A DNA stretch of 64,000 bases from Solirubrum sp044628455 (GTDB taxonomy: Bacteria > Bacteroidota > Bacteroidia > Cytophagales > Hymenobacteraceae): contig NZ_JBIYZW010000003.1 of assembly GCF_044628455.1 (NCBI RefSeq), forward strand, positions 434,001 through 498,000, written 5' to 3'. How positions within the stretch are numbered: position 1 is the stretch's first letter; the number at the start of each line of letters is the position of its first letter. The position numbers and the translations under genes are program-made. Positions 35,001-42,281 of this stretch are shown here, one piece after another. The notes beneath the pieces were generated by a model, which was given only the letters and a program-made list of their open reading frames with translations, searched no databases and was not told the DNA's origin.

Positions 35001-36392
35001 CAGGTTGTCGTTCAGCCCGGTCAGCACCACGCTGTTGCCCCCGCTGATGCTCAGGGTGCTGCCGGTCAGGCTTAGCTGCTGGGCATCGGTGGGCAGCGCC
35101 GCCGAGCCCAGCGTACCATCGGCGGCCGTGGTTACCACGCGGCTGCCGGTGCCGGCCAGGCTACCCAGCCGGGTTGCCCCGGCTACGGCCAGGCCGCCGG
35201 CCGCCGTCACGGCCCCGGCGCTGCTGATGGTGAGGCCGGTGCTGCCGCCGTTGCCCACCAAGGCGTTGGCTCCCAGGTTCAGGGCGCGGGTGGCGGTGTG
35301 GTCGCCCAGGTTGTCGCCGGGCACGTTGATGAAGTTGCGGCCGTCGAGCACCGGGGCTGGGTTCGGCTGGTTCGGCATGGGGGTGAGGGTGAGGCTGCCG
35401 TGGCCCGCATTCACCCCGGCCGTGTAGCTGGTGCCGGTGGTGCCGGTGGTCGTTACCCAGGAGCTGCCGCCCCCGCCGCCGCCACCGCCCGACCAGAAGC
35501 CGCCGCTCCAGGTAGAGGTGTAGGCGTACGCCTGGCCGAAGCGGCCCCCGTAGTAGCCGCCGCCGCCGCCGGCCGAATAGGTGTTCGGGAAGTTGTTGCC
35601 GCCCTGGCCGAGGGCATTGCCGCTGGTTTGGGTGGCCCCGGCGCCGCCACCGCTGCCGGTGCCGGCGCCGCCGTTCGGGGCGCCGCCGTTGCCGCCGTTG
35701 CCGTTGAGGCTGCCGCCCCCGCCGCCGCCGGCCACCAGCAGGCGGTCGGTGAAAGCCGTGCCGCTGGCGCTGGTGCGAATGTCGGTGGCGCCGCCGCCGC
35801 CGCCGCCCTGGCCGTTATCCACCCCGCCGTTGCCGCCGCCGTTGTAGCCGCCGCCGCCGGGGGCCGTGGTGCCCCGGCCGCCCACGTACACGTACAGCAC
35901 CTGGCCCGGCACCACGGTCAGCTGGGTTTGCACCCGCGCCCCGGCGCCCCCGCCGGAGCCCGAGCCGCCCCGGTTGCCACCTCCTGCACCGTAGGCATCC
36001 ACCATCAGGGTTGTCACGCCGGAGGACACGGTATACATCTGCACCCCACCGGTGTAATTGAACGTGACGGCCGGGCTGGGCACGACCAGCGTGGCCGTGC
36101 CCAGCATCTCGGTCCATTCGGTGCCGTTCCACACGTTGGTTTTGCCGGTGGTGGTGTTGAAGATGGTCAGGCCGGCGGCCGTAGCGGCCGGGGCAATGGC
36201 ATTGCGCTGGGCCTCGCTCATGCGCGGGGGCAACAGGCCCTTGCTGGTGCTGCTCACGTCGAGCGCGGCCGAGCTGTTCGGCGTGGCGGTGCCGATGCCG
36301 ACTGAGCCCGTCTGGGCCTGAGCAGCGAATGGAGCGGTGGCCAGCAGCCCAAGCAGGGCCAGCACCGGGGCAAGCAGGTAACGGTTTAGCAT
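32046..36392 (-). CDS. Very large glycine-rich secreted protein with S74 self-cleaving domain
   Basis: A 1448-aa protein with a signal peptide ending in AAQAQ. Two long cassettes repeat: each begins with a GIGT.TPNSSAALDVSSTSK segment (about residues 33 and 620), then a Gly-rich region with GGGGGGGATDIRTS-type motifs (about 110-330 and 690-920) and beta-helix-like strands with LxLGxxxLVGNGG units. The C-terminus is an intramolecular chaperone/S74 peptidase: TSDARFK (about 1315) carries the Ser-Lys dyad, followed by VGLLAQEVEKIYPELV and a short coiled coil. In phage tail spikes this domain trimerises the fibre and cuts itself off. The product may be a trimeric surface fibre. Start ATG 36392 precedes the signal; a longer open frame beyond it runs antisense over the next gene. 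Confidence 0.85.
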   Translation of the reverse strand: MLNRYLLAPVLALLGLLATAPFAAQAQTGSVGIGTATPNSSAALDVSSTSKGLLPPRMSEAQRNAIAPAATAAGLTIFNTTTGKTNVWNGTEWTEMLGTATLVVPSPAVTFNYTGGVQMYTVSSGVTTLMVDAYGAGGGNRGGSGSGGGAGARVQTQLTVVPGQVLYVYVGGRGTTAPGGGGYNGGGNGGVDNGQGGGGGGATDIRTSASGTAFTDRLLVAGGGGGGSLNGNGGNGGAPNGGAGTGSGGGAGATQTSGNALGQGGNNFPNTYSAGGGGGYYGGRFGQAYAYTSTWSGGFWSGGGGGGGGSSWVTTTGTTGTSYTAGVNAGHGSLTLTPMPNQPNPAPVLDGRNFINVPGDNLGDHTATRALNLGANALVGNGGSTGLTISSAGAVTAAGGLAVAGATRLGSLAGTGSRVVTTAADGTLGSAALPTDAQQLSLTGSTLSISGGNSVVLTGLNDNLGNHTATQNLNLADKLLVGGTAAAPGTAGLAISNAGNVGIGTTTPQQKLEVSGPAAPYTTISTAGMLRLSRPGTLNQKWNNTVDLAVGSYATGVNSQTRLDFNLGNGGNGNADQTVLTLQGNGNVGIGTNSPGHKLEVNGNAAVSGSVGIGTTTPNSSAALDVSSTSKGLLPPRLSTTQRDAIAGPAAGLVIYNTTTNRLNTWNGTSWESGLSANEQPLPGTAVTFGYTGAPQTYTVPAGVYSLTVEAKGAQGGSHTYAPPFNMSEAGGLGARVQATLAVTPGQVLDIRVGGAGGYINSGTLAGGYNGGGAVSSIGGAGGGATDVRSSGGQLTDRLVVAGGGGGGGYTGRTSQGGAGGAPAGGDGTGWFNFNTYITSTGATQTAGGSADGSLGTGGSPVRSGGGGGGGGGYYGGGGGGGQSGSVSGGGGGGSSWVTPTGSSSITMQAGVNGGNGSLTITPGGQYAAPALDGSNFVNVPGDHLGNHTATQNLNLGFHQLVGSGNTGGLGVAANGNAELYGNLDLNLHRLVGDGGSSGISIANNGTVSTGAGLTVGGNLNLGTNQLVGNGGSTGLAITGTGRVGVGTTAPVSALSISQVTSVSNTAGQDLGELSFVGFNRPRASAGIQALSRDFDDTGQLLFKTSPGGNGAVERLRITADGNVGIGTATPGYKLEVNGTALINASSELLLRDVNVGLGWYGSTGTGKVFTPVTGFDGPVLYGYSSGMLGTKDGGNRSVLVWNRSGHVGIGTTSPLAGLHVDAPESSSGSALGVLVSGGSSGNPSIELRGNNRTPYIDFAETSGVDYTTRLLSYGGALNLLYGGASGAKPTYLLSVDGGITANGQVRANGVVLTSDARFKTAVRPLTSALAAVLALRGVRYEWNALGVRHGGTAGAPQVGLLAQEVEKIYPELVSTDAQGFKAVNYAQLTPILIEAIKELKAENDALKVRAATSEAAAAADRTRTAAALESLAQRLRALEAGGGQARE

Positions 36393-36766
36393 ACAGGAAG
36401 CAGAAGAAATGAGGGTGCCGCAAGCCGGCCGGGGCAGCGGTGAGTCGATGGTTTGCCGCAGGGGGAGGCGACCCGGCCCTGGTCGCCACGCGGCAGCCCG
36501 GGCCGCCGCGTGGCGGCAGCCCCGCCGCCGAGGGCCAACCTCTGGCGACGGGGTGCCGCCGGCCCCACGCAGGAGCCGAGGCGGGGCCGGCCAACGGCCA
36601 GACCAATGGAAGAGACAATCCCGTGAAACACGGGGCAATAGTGGGCCGCGGCAGGCCCGTATTCCTAAAAGGGCGCGTAGACAAAGTGTAGACAGCTTTG
36701 TCAACTGGCTGTTTATCAATTCATTTTTTTGCCGGGGCGAGGGGTGCCGGCCGCTGCAGCTTGGGG
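36393..36766 (-). promoter_or_regulatory. Upstream region of the S74 gene with operator-like motif
   Basis: A spacer of 374 nt. GTAGACA occurs twice (36677-36683 and 36688-36694) at 11-bp spacing, one helical turn. It overlaps the dyad GACAAAG (36680-36686) / CTTTGTC (36696-36702). Such an arrangement could bind a regulator, for example the HTH protein encoded just upstream. The rest is GC-rich with no gene. Confidence 0.4.
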
Positions 36767-38638
36767 TCAGTCGCCGGGCAGGGCGGGTGGCGGGGTGCGG
36801 CCAGCAGCCTCGTCGGCCGCAGCAATTTTTTTGTAGAGCCGGGTTTTGGCCCGCCGCACGCTGGCCGGATCGATGTTGAGCAGGGCGGCAATTTCCTTCG
36901 TGGAAAGCCGGATGTGGAAGTAGCAGTACAGCCGCTGCTCGTTGGTGGTGAGGGCCGGGTAGCGCGCCTGCAGCTCCTCGAAGAAGCGCGGGTGCACCTG
37001 CTCGAAATGCCGCTTGAACTTGCTCCAGTCTTCGTCTAGGTACAGGCTGGACTGCAGCAGCGACTGAATGCCCGACAGCTCCTTTTGCTTGCCGGGGCTC
37101 TGCGCATTCAGCTCCTGAATCTGCTGTTTGAGCTCGGCCAGCAGGGCGTTCTTTTGCTGCACGTACAGGGTGGTAGAGGCCAGCTCGCGCTGGTTGGCTT
37201 CGAGCTGCTGCTGCAGGTCCTGGTTGGTGGCTTCGTGCTGCTGGTTGTCTTCGCTCAGCTGCTGTACGCGCTGCTCGCGGGCCTGCTGTCGCCGCTGCAT
37301 CTCCAGCAACGCCGTTTGAATGTGCTGGTTTTTCAGCACGATTTCCCGGTGGCGCAGCTGCTGCTGCTGAATGTCCAGCACCAGGTAAGCGGCTTCCCGC
37401 TCCTGGGCCAGCAGGGTGCGCTGCACGTGCTGGAGGCGAATACTGAGGGCGGCCGAAAAGCCCAGCGCGTGCGACACGATGGCCAGGTCGGGCAGCAGCA
37501 GGTTGCCGTTGTTGTCGACGCCCACCACGACGTGGTGCCCCGCGATGAACAGCACGAAGAGCAGCGGCAGGGCATTGGCCAGCAGGTAGGTGCGGGCCAG
37601 CGGCAGCTGCCGGCGGTAGGCCACGGCGGTAGTGGCCAGCAGCAGCACGATTACCCCCAGCACCAGCACGTTGTCGAGCAGCAGGGAGTAGTAGTTCAGG
37701 TAAAACCCGCTCAGGTTCACCAGCCCCACCAACACGGTAAACGCGCCGTAGCCCCACAACGCGTAGCGCAGGGCCGCATCGAGCCGGGGCAGGCGGGCCC
37801 GCAGCGGCAGGTAGGCGCGGGTCATCTGCACGAAGCCGGTGAGCAGCAGCACCACGCTCAGGTGCATCAGCACGTTGTTGAGCGTGTAGGCGTAGCTCAG
37901 GCCCGAGGGCCGCACCAGCTGGCTGAAGACCGGAGACGCAACCCACACCTTGAAATACCCCCGGAAGGCCGTAATGTACAGCACGGCCCCCACCTGGGTA
38001 CAGATGTAGTAAAGAGTAGCCCGGTCGCGGAAACGGGCATAGGTGGGCAGATTGGTGAGCAGCAGCAGCCCCAGCACGGCCAGCGACACGGCCCAGGCCG
38101 TACCGAAAAAGGCGTCGGTCTGCTGCGCGGCCGCCGCCGGCTCCAGGCGCACCGCCAGGCCAATGGCGGGCGGCAGGGCGGCCGGCTCGCCCAGACTTAC
38201 CCGCACGTAGACGGTGGTGGTAGCCTGCCCCGACAGCCGCAGGGGCAGCACGCCTTTCAGCCGCTGCCGGTCGGTGGGCACGGCCGTGCCCGCCCGGCGG
38301 CTGCGCCAGGCGCGGGCATCCTCGTCGAAATAGAAAAGCGTGTTGTCGAGATTGGGCAGCACCGTGAGCCGCACGGCCTCGGGGTAGCGGCTACGGTTGC
38401 GCAGCGTTACTTTCAGCCAGAACCGGCGGGCCTGCGCCGGCCGCAGCGAGTCGGCCGGCCGAAACGCCAGGGAAGGGTCCGTGCGGATCCGGTCCCAGGA
38501 GTAGTTTCGGTCTGCCAGCACGCCCACCCGCTCCACGGTACTGGGCAATGGAGCTGCTGCGCCCCCCACCGGCTGCGCCGCCCCGCGCAGCACAGTGGCC
38601 AATAACAAGAGCAGCAGCAGACGCAGGGAGTTGGGCAC
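36767..38638 (-). CDS. 7TM-DISM receptor with coiled coil and C-terminal DNA-binding HTH
   Basis: A 623-aa protein. A signal peptide (to about 21) is followed by an extracytoplasmic 7TMR-DISMED2 domain (40-165, with FWLKVTLRNRSRYPEAVRLT), then seven transmembrane helices (about 175-400). A long Gln-rich coiled coil follows (405-520), then a LuxR-like HTH near 560-610: YPALTTNEQRLYCYFHIRLS, then TKEIAALLNIDPASVRRAKT and RLYKKI. There is no kinase or GGDEF module. It looks like a membrane-bound one-component transcription factor that senses an outside ligand. It lies immediately upstream of the S74 gene on the same strand, with no clear terminator between. Confidence 0.85.
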   Translation of the reverse strand: MPNSLRLLLLLLLATVLRGAAQPVGGAAAPLPSTVERVGVLADRNYSWDRIRTDPSLAFRPADSLRPAQARRFWLKVTLRNRSRYPEAVRLTVLPNLDNTLFYFDEDARAWRSRRAGTAVPTDRQRLKGVLPLRLSGQATTTVYVRVSLGEPAALPPAIGLAVRLEPAAAAQQTDAFFGTAWAVSLAVLGLLLLTNLPTYARFRDRATLYYICTQVGAVLYITAFRGYFKVWVASPVFSQLVRPSGLSYAYTLNNVLMHLSVVLLLTGFVQMTRAYLPLRARLPRLDAALRYALWGYGAFTVLVGLVNLSGFYLNYYSLLLDNVLVLGVIVLLLATTAVAYRRQLPLARTYLLANALPLLFVLFIAGHHVVVGVDNNGNLLLPDLAIVSHALGFSAALSIRLQHVQRTLLAQEREAAYLVLDIQQQQLRHREIVLKNQHIQTALLEMQRRQQAREQRVQQLSEDNQQHEATNQDLQQQLEANQRELASTTLYVQQKNALLAELKQQIQELNAQSPGKQKELSGIQSLLQSSLYLDEDWSKFKRHFEQVHPRFFEELQARYPALTTNEQRLYCYFHIRLSTKEIAALLNIDPASVRRAKTRLYKKIAAADEAAGRTPPPALPGD

Positions 38639-38681
38639 CGAATAGAAGTTGGACGAGGAACACCAACCGGCTATCCGCTAC

Positions 38682-38689
38682 CAAAGGTA
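38682..38689 (-). promoter_or_regulatory. Promoter -7 element of the 7TM receptor gene
   Basis: CAAAGGTA, TACCTTTG on the minus strand, an exact TAnnTTTG match 44 nt before the start codon. Confidence 0.6.
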
Positions 38690-38820
38690 CAGCAGCCGCG
38701 GGTGGCACGATTAGCCGTGAATGAGCGTCAGCAGCCGAACAGGCGGCCGGCGGATGAGCCCGGTCGCTTGCTTGCCGGATGGCAGCCAAGTGCCCAGATA
38801 TGTTGCGGGGCCTGGCCCCC

Positions 38821-38854
38821 GATGCAGGCCCCAGAAGCACCCGGGGCCTGCATC
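38821..38854. other. Perfect hairpin in the 38.6-39.1 kb spacer
   Basis: GATGCAGGCCCC (38821-38832) and GGGGCCTGCATC (38843-38854) pair perfectly across a 10-nt loop. There is no T-run on either side. It may be a repeat element or a weak terminator. The spacer 38690-39043 otherwise has no gene. Confidence 0.5.
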
Positions 38855-39043
38855 AGAAACAAACTACCCGGTTTAAATAGGGCCGGTGCAAAGGCGGCGG
38901 ACTGCCCCGGCAATGCCTGGCGCTGCTGGCTGCATCGGTGGGGGCGAGGCTTCAGCAGTCCTTGCTGGCGCCGGTAGCCGCAGGCCCCGGGCACCATTGG
39001 CCGGCCCGGCGGTGCTGCCGGCAAAGCAGGGCGAGCAGAAAAG

Positions 39044-39073
39044 AAACCGGCCCGCTGCCTGGGCGGGCCGGTT
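39044..39073 (-). terminator. Terminator after the 322-aa gene, same hairpin family
   Basis: AAACCGGCCCGC pairs with GCGGGCCGGTTT. On the minus strand it is followed by CTTTTC, a T-rich run in the correct direction for the gene ending at 39128. Confidence 0.8.
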
Positions 39074-39127
39074 TGCAGGCGCGGGGGCCGGAAAAAGAAC
39101 CGGCAAGCGCCGACCCGGGCGGCCGCC

Positions 39128-40096
39128 TTAGCGGTGGGGCAGCGAGATGCTCACCCGCACTTCGTCGGGGCCCAGGTTGTGGGCGGCCAGGTACTGGCCC
39201 TCGGGGCCCAGCTCGGCGGCCGATACGTAGCGGGGCGAGGTGGCCGCGTCGAGCAGCTCGCCGCTGCCCAGCGGGGCGGCCGGGAAGGGCAGCCGGCCCA
39301 GGCGCACCGGCCCGCTGCCTTCCAGCAGCGTCAGGCGCAGCACGGTATCGGGCAGCAGGCGGGTTTCCATCGATACCACCTGCTGCTCGCCCAGGGCCAG
39401 CGTCAATTCGTGGGTATCGGTGGGAGTGGGGGCGGGGTCGGTGAGGCGGTAGAGGCGCTGGCGCAGGGGCTGATCGGCCAGGAGCAGCTTGGCGGCTTTA
39501 TTCAGGCGCTGGCCGAAGCCGAAGGCCGCGTTTTGCAGGCGCACGTAGGCATCGGTGTCTTCCTGGTTGAGGCCCTTCTGCATTTGCTGGGCCGTGTCCA
39601 CGGTGTCGAGCTGAGCGGCCAGGTCTTGCAGCTCGGCGAGCTTGGCGGCGCTGAAACCTTTGGTCGTGAGGGCGGCCAGGTCGCGCTCGGCGGCCTGGGC
39701 GGCCATATCCAGCACCACGCGCATCTCGTCCGAGTTGGTGGCGGCCTTGGCGTAGCGGTCTTTGCCGTACTGGCTCAGGCGGCCCTTGTTGCCGGGGAAG
39801 GCCTGGCTCACGTAGTAAAACACCTGCTGCACCATGGCGCGGGCGCGGTCCATCTCGGTTTCCACCACCACCGTGTCCTGGCGCAGCTCACCGCGGCGCA
39901 CGTCCACGTTGGGGGCCAGGTCGGCGGCTTCGAGGGCCGCCAGCCAGTCGGTGCCAAAGCTGCCGCCCAGCTCGGGGTTAAAAGCGGCGAACTTGGCCGC
40001 ATCGGAGAGATAGTGGCCGTGCATGGTGCGCATGCGGCTGCGCATGGCGGCATCGGAGCCAGTGAATAAGCGAACTTCGGTTTTTGCCCGTTCCAT
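39128..40096 (-). CDS. Uncharacterised 322-aa protein
   Basis: I do not recognise this family. There is no signal peptide. The N-terminal two thirds (to about residue 220) is highly helical and charged: MQQVFYYVSQAFPGNKGRLSQ-like segments, KAATNSDEMRVVLDMAAQ, AALTTKGFSAAKLAELQDLA and NAAFGFGQRLNKAAKLLLAD. The last 100 residues look beta-rich (THELTLALGEQQVVSMETRL, TVLRLTLLEGSG). Base composition is host-like. A terminator follows, and a 21-bp repeat array with an AT-rich stretch lies upstream, so its promoter is probably in 40097-40205. Confidence 0.72.
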   Translation of the reverse strand: MERAKTEVRLFTGSDAAMRSRMRTMHGHYLSDAAKFAAFNPELGGSFGTDWLAALEAADLAPNVDVRRGELRQDTVVVETEMDRARAMVQQVFYYVSQAFPGNKGRLSQYGKDRYAKAATNSDEMRVVLDMAAQAAERDLAALTTKGFSAAKLAELQDLAAQLDTVDTAQQMQKGLNQEDTDAYVRLQNAAFGFGQRLNKAAKLLLADQPLRQRLYRLTDPAPTPTDTHELTLALGEQQVVSMETRLLPDTVLRLTLLEGSGPVRLGRLPFPAAPLGSGELLDAATSPRYVSAAELGPEGQYLAAHNLGPDEVRVSISLPHR

Positions 40097-40206
40097 AGAG
40101 CTGAAAGATTAAAAGGGTTTTGGTGAATTGTGGAGCTACGATAGTATTATGTATAGGCAATTCCAACTTATAAGCCGGATAAATTTTATAGAATCGTCTT
40201 ATAATT

Positions 40207-40452
40207 ATGAAAATGTGCTTAGAAGCGACCGAAACCGTCTTAGATGCGACCGAAGCCTTCTTAGAAGCGACCGAAACGGTCTTAGAAACGACCCGAACGG
40301 TCTTAGAAGCGACCGAAACGGTCTTAGAAGCACTCGGGGTGAACGTAGAAGCACCCACGGCCAACGTAGAAACGCACTGGTTCCTCGTAGCAGCATCCGA
40401 TTCGGGCTACGGCCCACCCGTCCCGCGCTGCTGGAGTAGCTGCGGCGGCTGA
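40207..40452 (+). CDS. Possible small coiled peptide encoded by the 21-bp array
   Basis: An open frame of 81 codons begins with ATGAAAATG and reads the 21-bp repeats as seven-residue units LEATETV, LDATEAF, LEATETV, LETTRTV and so on, followed by a non-repeat tail of about 30 residues. Heptads of this type would form an amphipathic helix. No ribosome site or promoter is evident, and the opposite strand is also partly open. It may be only a by-product of the repeat. Confidence 0.25.
   Translation: MKMCLEATETVLDATEAFLEATETVLETTRTVLEATETVLEALGVNVEAPTANVETHWFLVAASDSGYGPPVPRCWSSCGG
40218..40385. repeat. 21-bp tandem repeat array 2, eight units
   Basis: Units start at 40218, 40239, 40260, 40281, 40302, 40323, 40344 and 40365, each 21 bp (half of 42). 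The core is CTTAGAAGCGACCGAAACGGT; the last two units have drifted (CGTAGAAGC). GACCGAAACGGTC within units is a small dyad. It lies in an AT-rich spacer between the uncharacterised gene and the AT-rich island. Confidence 0.9.
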
Positions 40453-40474
40453 GGAAGCGGGAGGGCGCAAAAAG

Positions 40475-40502
40475 AAACCGGCCCGCTGGGCGGCGGGCCG
40501 GA
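40475..40502 (-). terminator. Terminator downstream of the island, host hairpin family
   Basis: AAACCGGCCCGC pairs with GCGGGCCGG around a 6-nt loop. On the minus strand it runs into GGTTTCTTTTTG, so it serves transcripts arriving from the methylase gene (ending at 40533). Its GC-rich sequence matches the hairpins at 31938 and 39044, not the AT-rich island. Confidence 0.8.
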
Positions 40503-40532
40503 TAAAGACTCTTACAGTATGACTACGTTAAT

Positions 40533-41429
40533 TCAAAATACCCAATCTAAGTCTTTTCCTATTAATAATTCCTTTTTCTTGATATTGTGGCTGTTTAAGG
40601 TGCTTATCTCTATTGAGTGAAATCCATGCTTTTTAGTTAGATATCTTACTGATAAATTGTCGTCATATGTCATGATGAAATCTATATTTTTACTTTTTAT
40701 TATTTCAAATAACAAATCGTGATTCAACTCGTGTACATCATAAAGATGTTTTCCAATTTTTTTATTATCAGCTGTATAAGGTGGGTCAATGAAGAACAAA
40801 TCATTTGCTTTGAAGTTTTGATTTTTGATAAAATTTAGAGCATCTGTTTCTGTGAATATTATATTTTTTCTTAAGCTGTGGATTTTATCAATTCTGTTAA
40901 TTAGTGTTTGTGGGTACCACCTAGAAGAGATGCCCTTGCCATTCTCTCCCTTCAGGAGAAGCCCAGCTCGTTCTTTAATTACCCCACCTCTACTAACTCT
41001 ATTTTTTAATATAGTCCAAAATGCTAGGTCGATTTTGTTTACTGGATGCTGTGATAAAACTAATTTGCTGTTCTCAGGAGTTATATCAAAGTCTGATATT
41101 CTTTGCTTTAAAATAGCTACGTCCTCAGAAAGAATGGTTTGCCAGACGGCTGCCACCTTCCTGTCTAGTTCGCATATGTAAAGATTTTCGCATAAATCTG
41201 CTACCAATACGTTTAGACCAACTATTGCCCCTCCACAAAATGGCTCATGGAAGTTGATGCACTTATTATCTCTGGACGAAATCCATCTTTTTACAAGTGG
41301 GACAAGCCACGTCTTACCGCCAGGGTATCTGAACGGACTTAGAAAAGGTGCGCGTTTGAAAGACTCGTTAGACACTTTTAGTGTAAGTGTTTCTGATGTT
41401 ACATGCTTATTAATTTTGCCTGTATCCAT
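40533..41429 (-). CDS. D12-class DNA adenine methyltransferase (Dam-like)
   Basis: A 298-aa N6-adenine DNA methylase. FRYPGGK (33-39) is the SAM/target motif, HEPFCGGAIVGL (61-72) is the FxGxG-type motif, and FFIDPPY (212-218) is the catalytic DPPY. This motif order (motif I/X first, DPPY late) is the alpha class of Dam/DpnIIA. It is the last gene of the AT-rich operon and overlaps the candidate nuclease gene by 31 nt. It could modify host DNA to protect it from the neighbouring nuclease. The target site cannot be read from sequence. Confidence 0.9.
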   Translation of the reverse strand: MDTGKINKHVTSETLTLKVSNESFKRAPFLSPFRYPGGKTWLVPLVKRWISSRDNKCINFHEPFCGGAIVGLNVLVADLCENLYICELDRKVAAVWQTILSEDVAILKQRISDFDITPENSKLVLSQHPVNKIDLAFWTILKNRVSRGGVIKERAGLLLKGENGKGISSRWYPQTLINRIDKIHSLRKNIIFTETDALNFIKNQNFKANDLFFIDPPYTADNKKIGKHLYDVHELNHDLLFEIIKSKNIDFIMTYDDNLSVRYLTKKHGFHSIEISTLNSHNIKKKELLIGKDLDWVF

Positions 41430-42280
41430 GCTGATACAGGAGCAAAATCAATTGAAGGGGAAGCTTCTTTTTGTGCCCAAAAGGCAATCCTGCATCTTTC
41501 AAAGATAATACCAGCATCGTGAGTTGCCTTACTCCATGAGCGCCGATTAAGTCGATGCGGCATGAAAAAAGATCTAATAGGCTCACTTTCTAAAGGTTTA
41601 CGCATCCATTTTTTGCAAAAAGATTGTGGTTGCATCTCTGAAAGCTTCGTGTCCCAGTTTTCCCCAGTAGCACATTGACCAAATAGAACGAGCTTGCCAG
41701 GTAGCCCGTCAACAAATGGCTTCCATGCAACAATGTCTATGCCATCATCCTTTTCGTCCTCAAGAGGGGAGTCGGAAATAGAGTCACCTTCTTTAAGCAT
41801 TTTGCAAAGATATTTGACAGCATCAGCAAAACCTTTGGGAACGGGGCTTCCACTCCTAGGGGCTCCGAACTCAAGAAGATAACCCCCTATATATTCTTTT
41901 GCGGCAATTCCTGCAATTCGTTCGAACATTTTTGCTGGATTGTCTTGCGCACTCCATCCAAAATATGATAAGCATAGGCAGAATACATAAGGCGTATATT
42001 TCAAATAATCGTCTTTTGCCTGTAAAAGGCTAGGTGAAGTTAATTCAAATGGATATCCATCTGAAGCAAAAAAAGCTCTGTCACTAAGTTCTGAAAATAC
42101 CTCGACGCATTTACTTTCAATAGATTCGTTATTGGGTAATTCTTTCAGTGCGGCTGCATTTAATGCTCGCTCTAAATCTCCTCTGCTGTAGTTTAGGTCA
42201 GGTGATATTAGTGCGTTCAACTCTATCCAGTCAGCTAATTTGATTGCGTCTGTTGGGTCTGATTTAGGAAGAGTGAACAT
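41399..42280 (-). CDS. Candidate PD-(D/E)XK-like nuclease of the island
   Basis: A 293-aa protein that I do not recognise with certainty. Residues 118-136 (MFERIAGIAAKEYIGGYLL) look like the N-terminal helix of restriction-type folds. Residues 178-203 contain DDGIDIVAW, then a spacer and LVLFGQC, an order like the PD-(D/E)XK core in which a D precedes a strand and then Q or E; a Lys follows at 212. This supports a degenerate nuclease fold but not a proven one. It starts 1 nt after the ParB-like gene and overlaps the methylase by 31 nt, so the three are co-translated. AT-rich codon use. Confidence 0.6.
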   Translation of the reverse strand: MFTLPKSDPTDAIKLADWIELNALISPDLNYSRGDLERALNAAALKELPNNESIESKCVEVFSELSDRAFFASDGYPFELTSPSLLQAKDDYLKYTPYVFCLCLSYFGWSAQDNPAKMFERIAGIAAKEYIGGYLLEFGAPRSGSPVPKGFADAVKYLCKMLKEGDSISDSPLEDEKDDGIDIVAWKPFVDGLPGKLVLFGQCATGENWDTKLSEMQPQSFCKKWMRKPLESEPIRSFFMPHRLNRRSWSKATHDAGIIFERCRIAFWAQKEASPSIDFAPVSAWIQAKLISM

Positions 42281-42281
42281 A

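Noticed and set aside
32046..36392. Phage tail-fibre gene of a prophage
   Set aside because: The S74 domain occurs in phage spikes, but the protein has a secretion signal, host-like base composition and no phage neighbours.
36393..37946. N-terminal extension of the S74 frame to 1966 codons
   Set aside because: The signal peptide begins at 36392. The extension runs antisense over the 7TM gene and has no family sequence.
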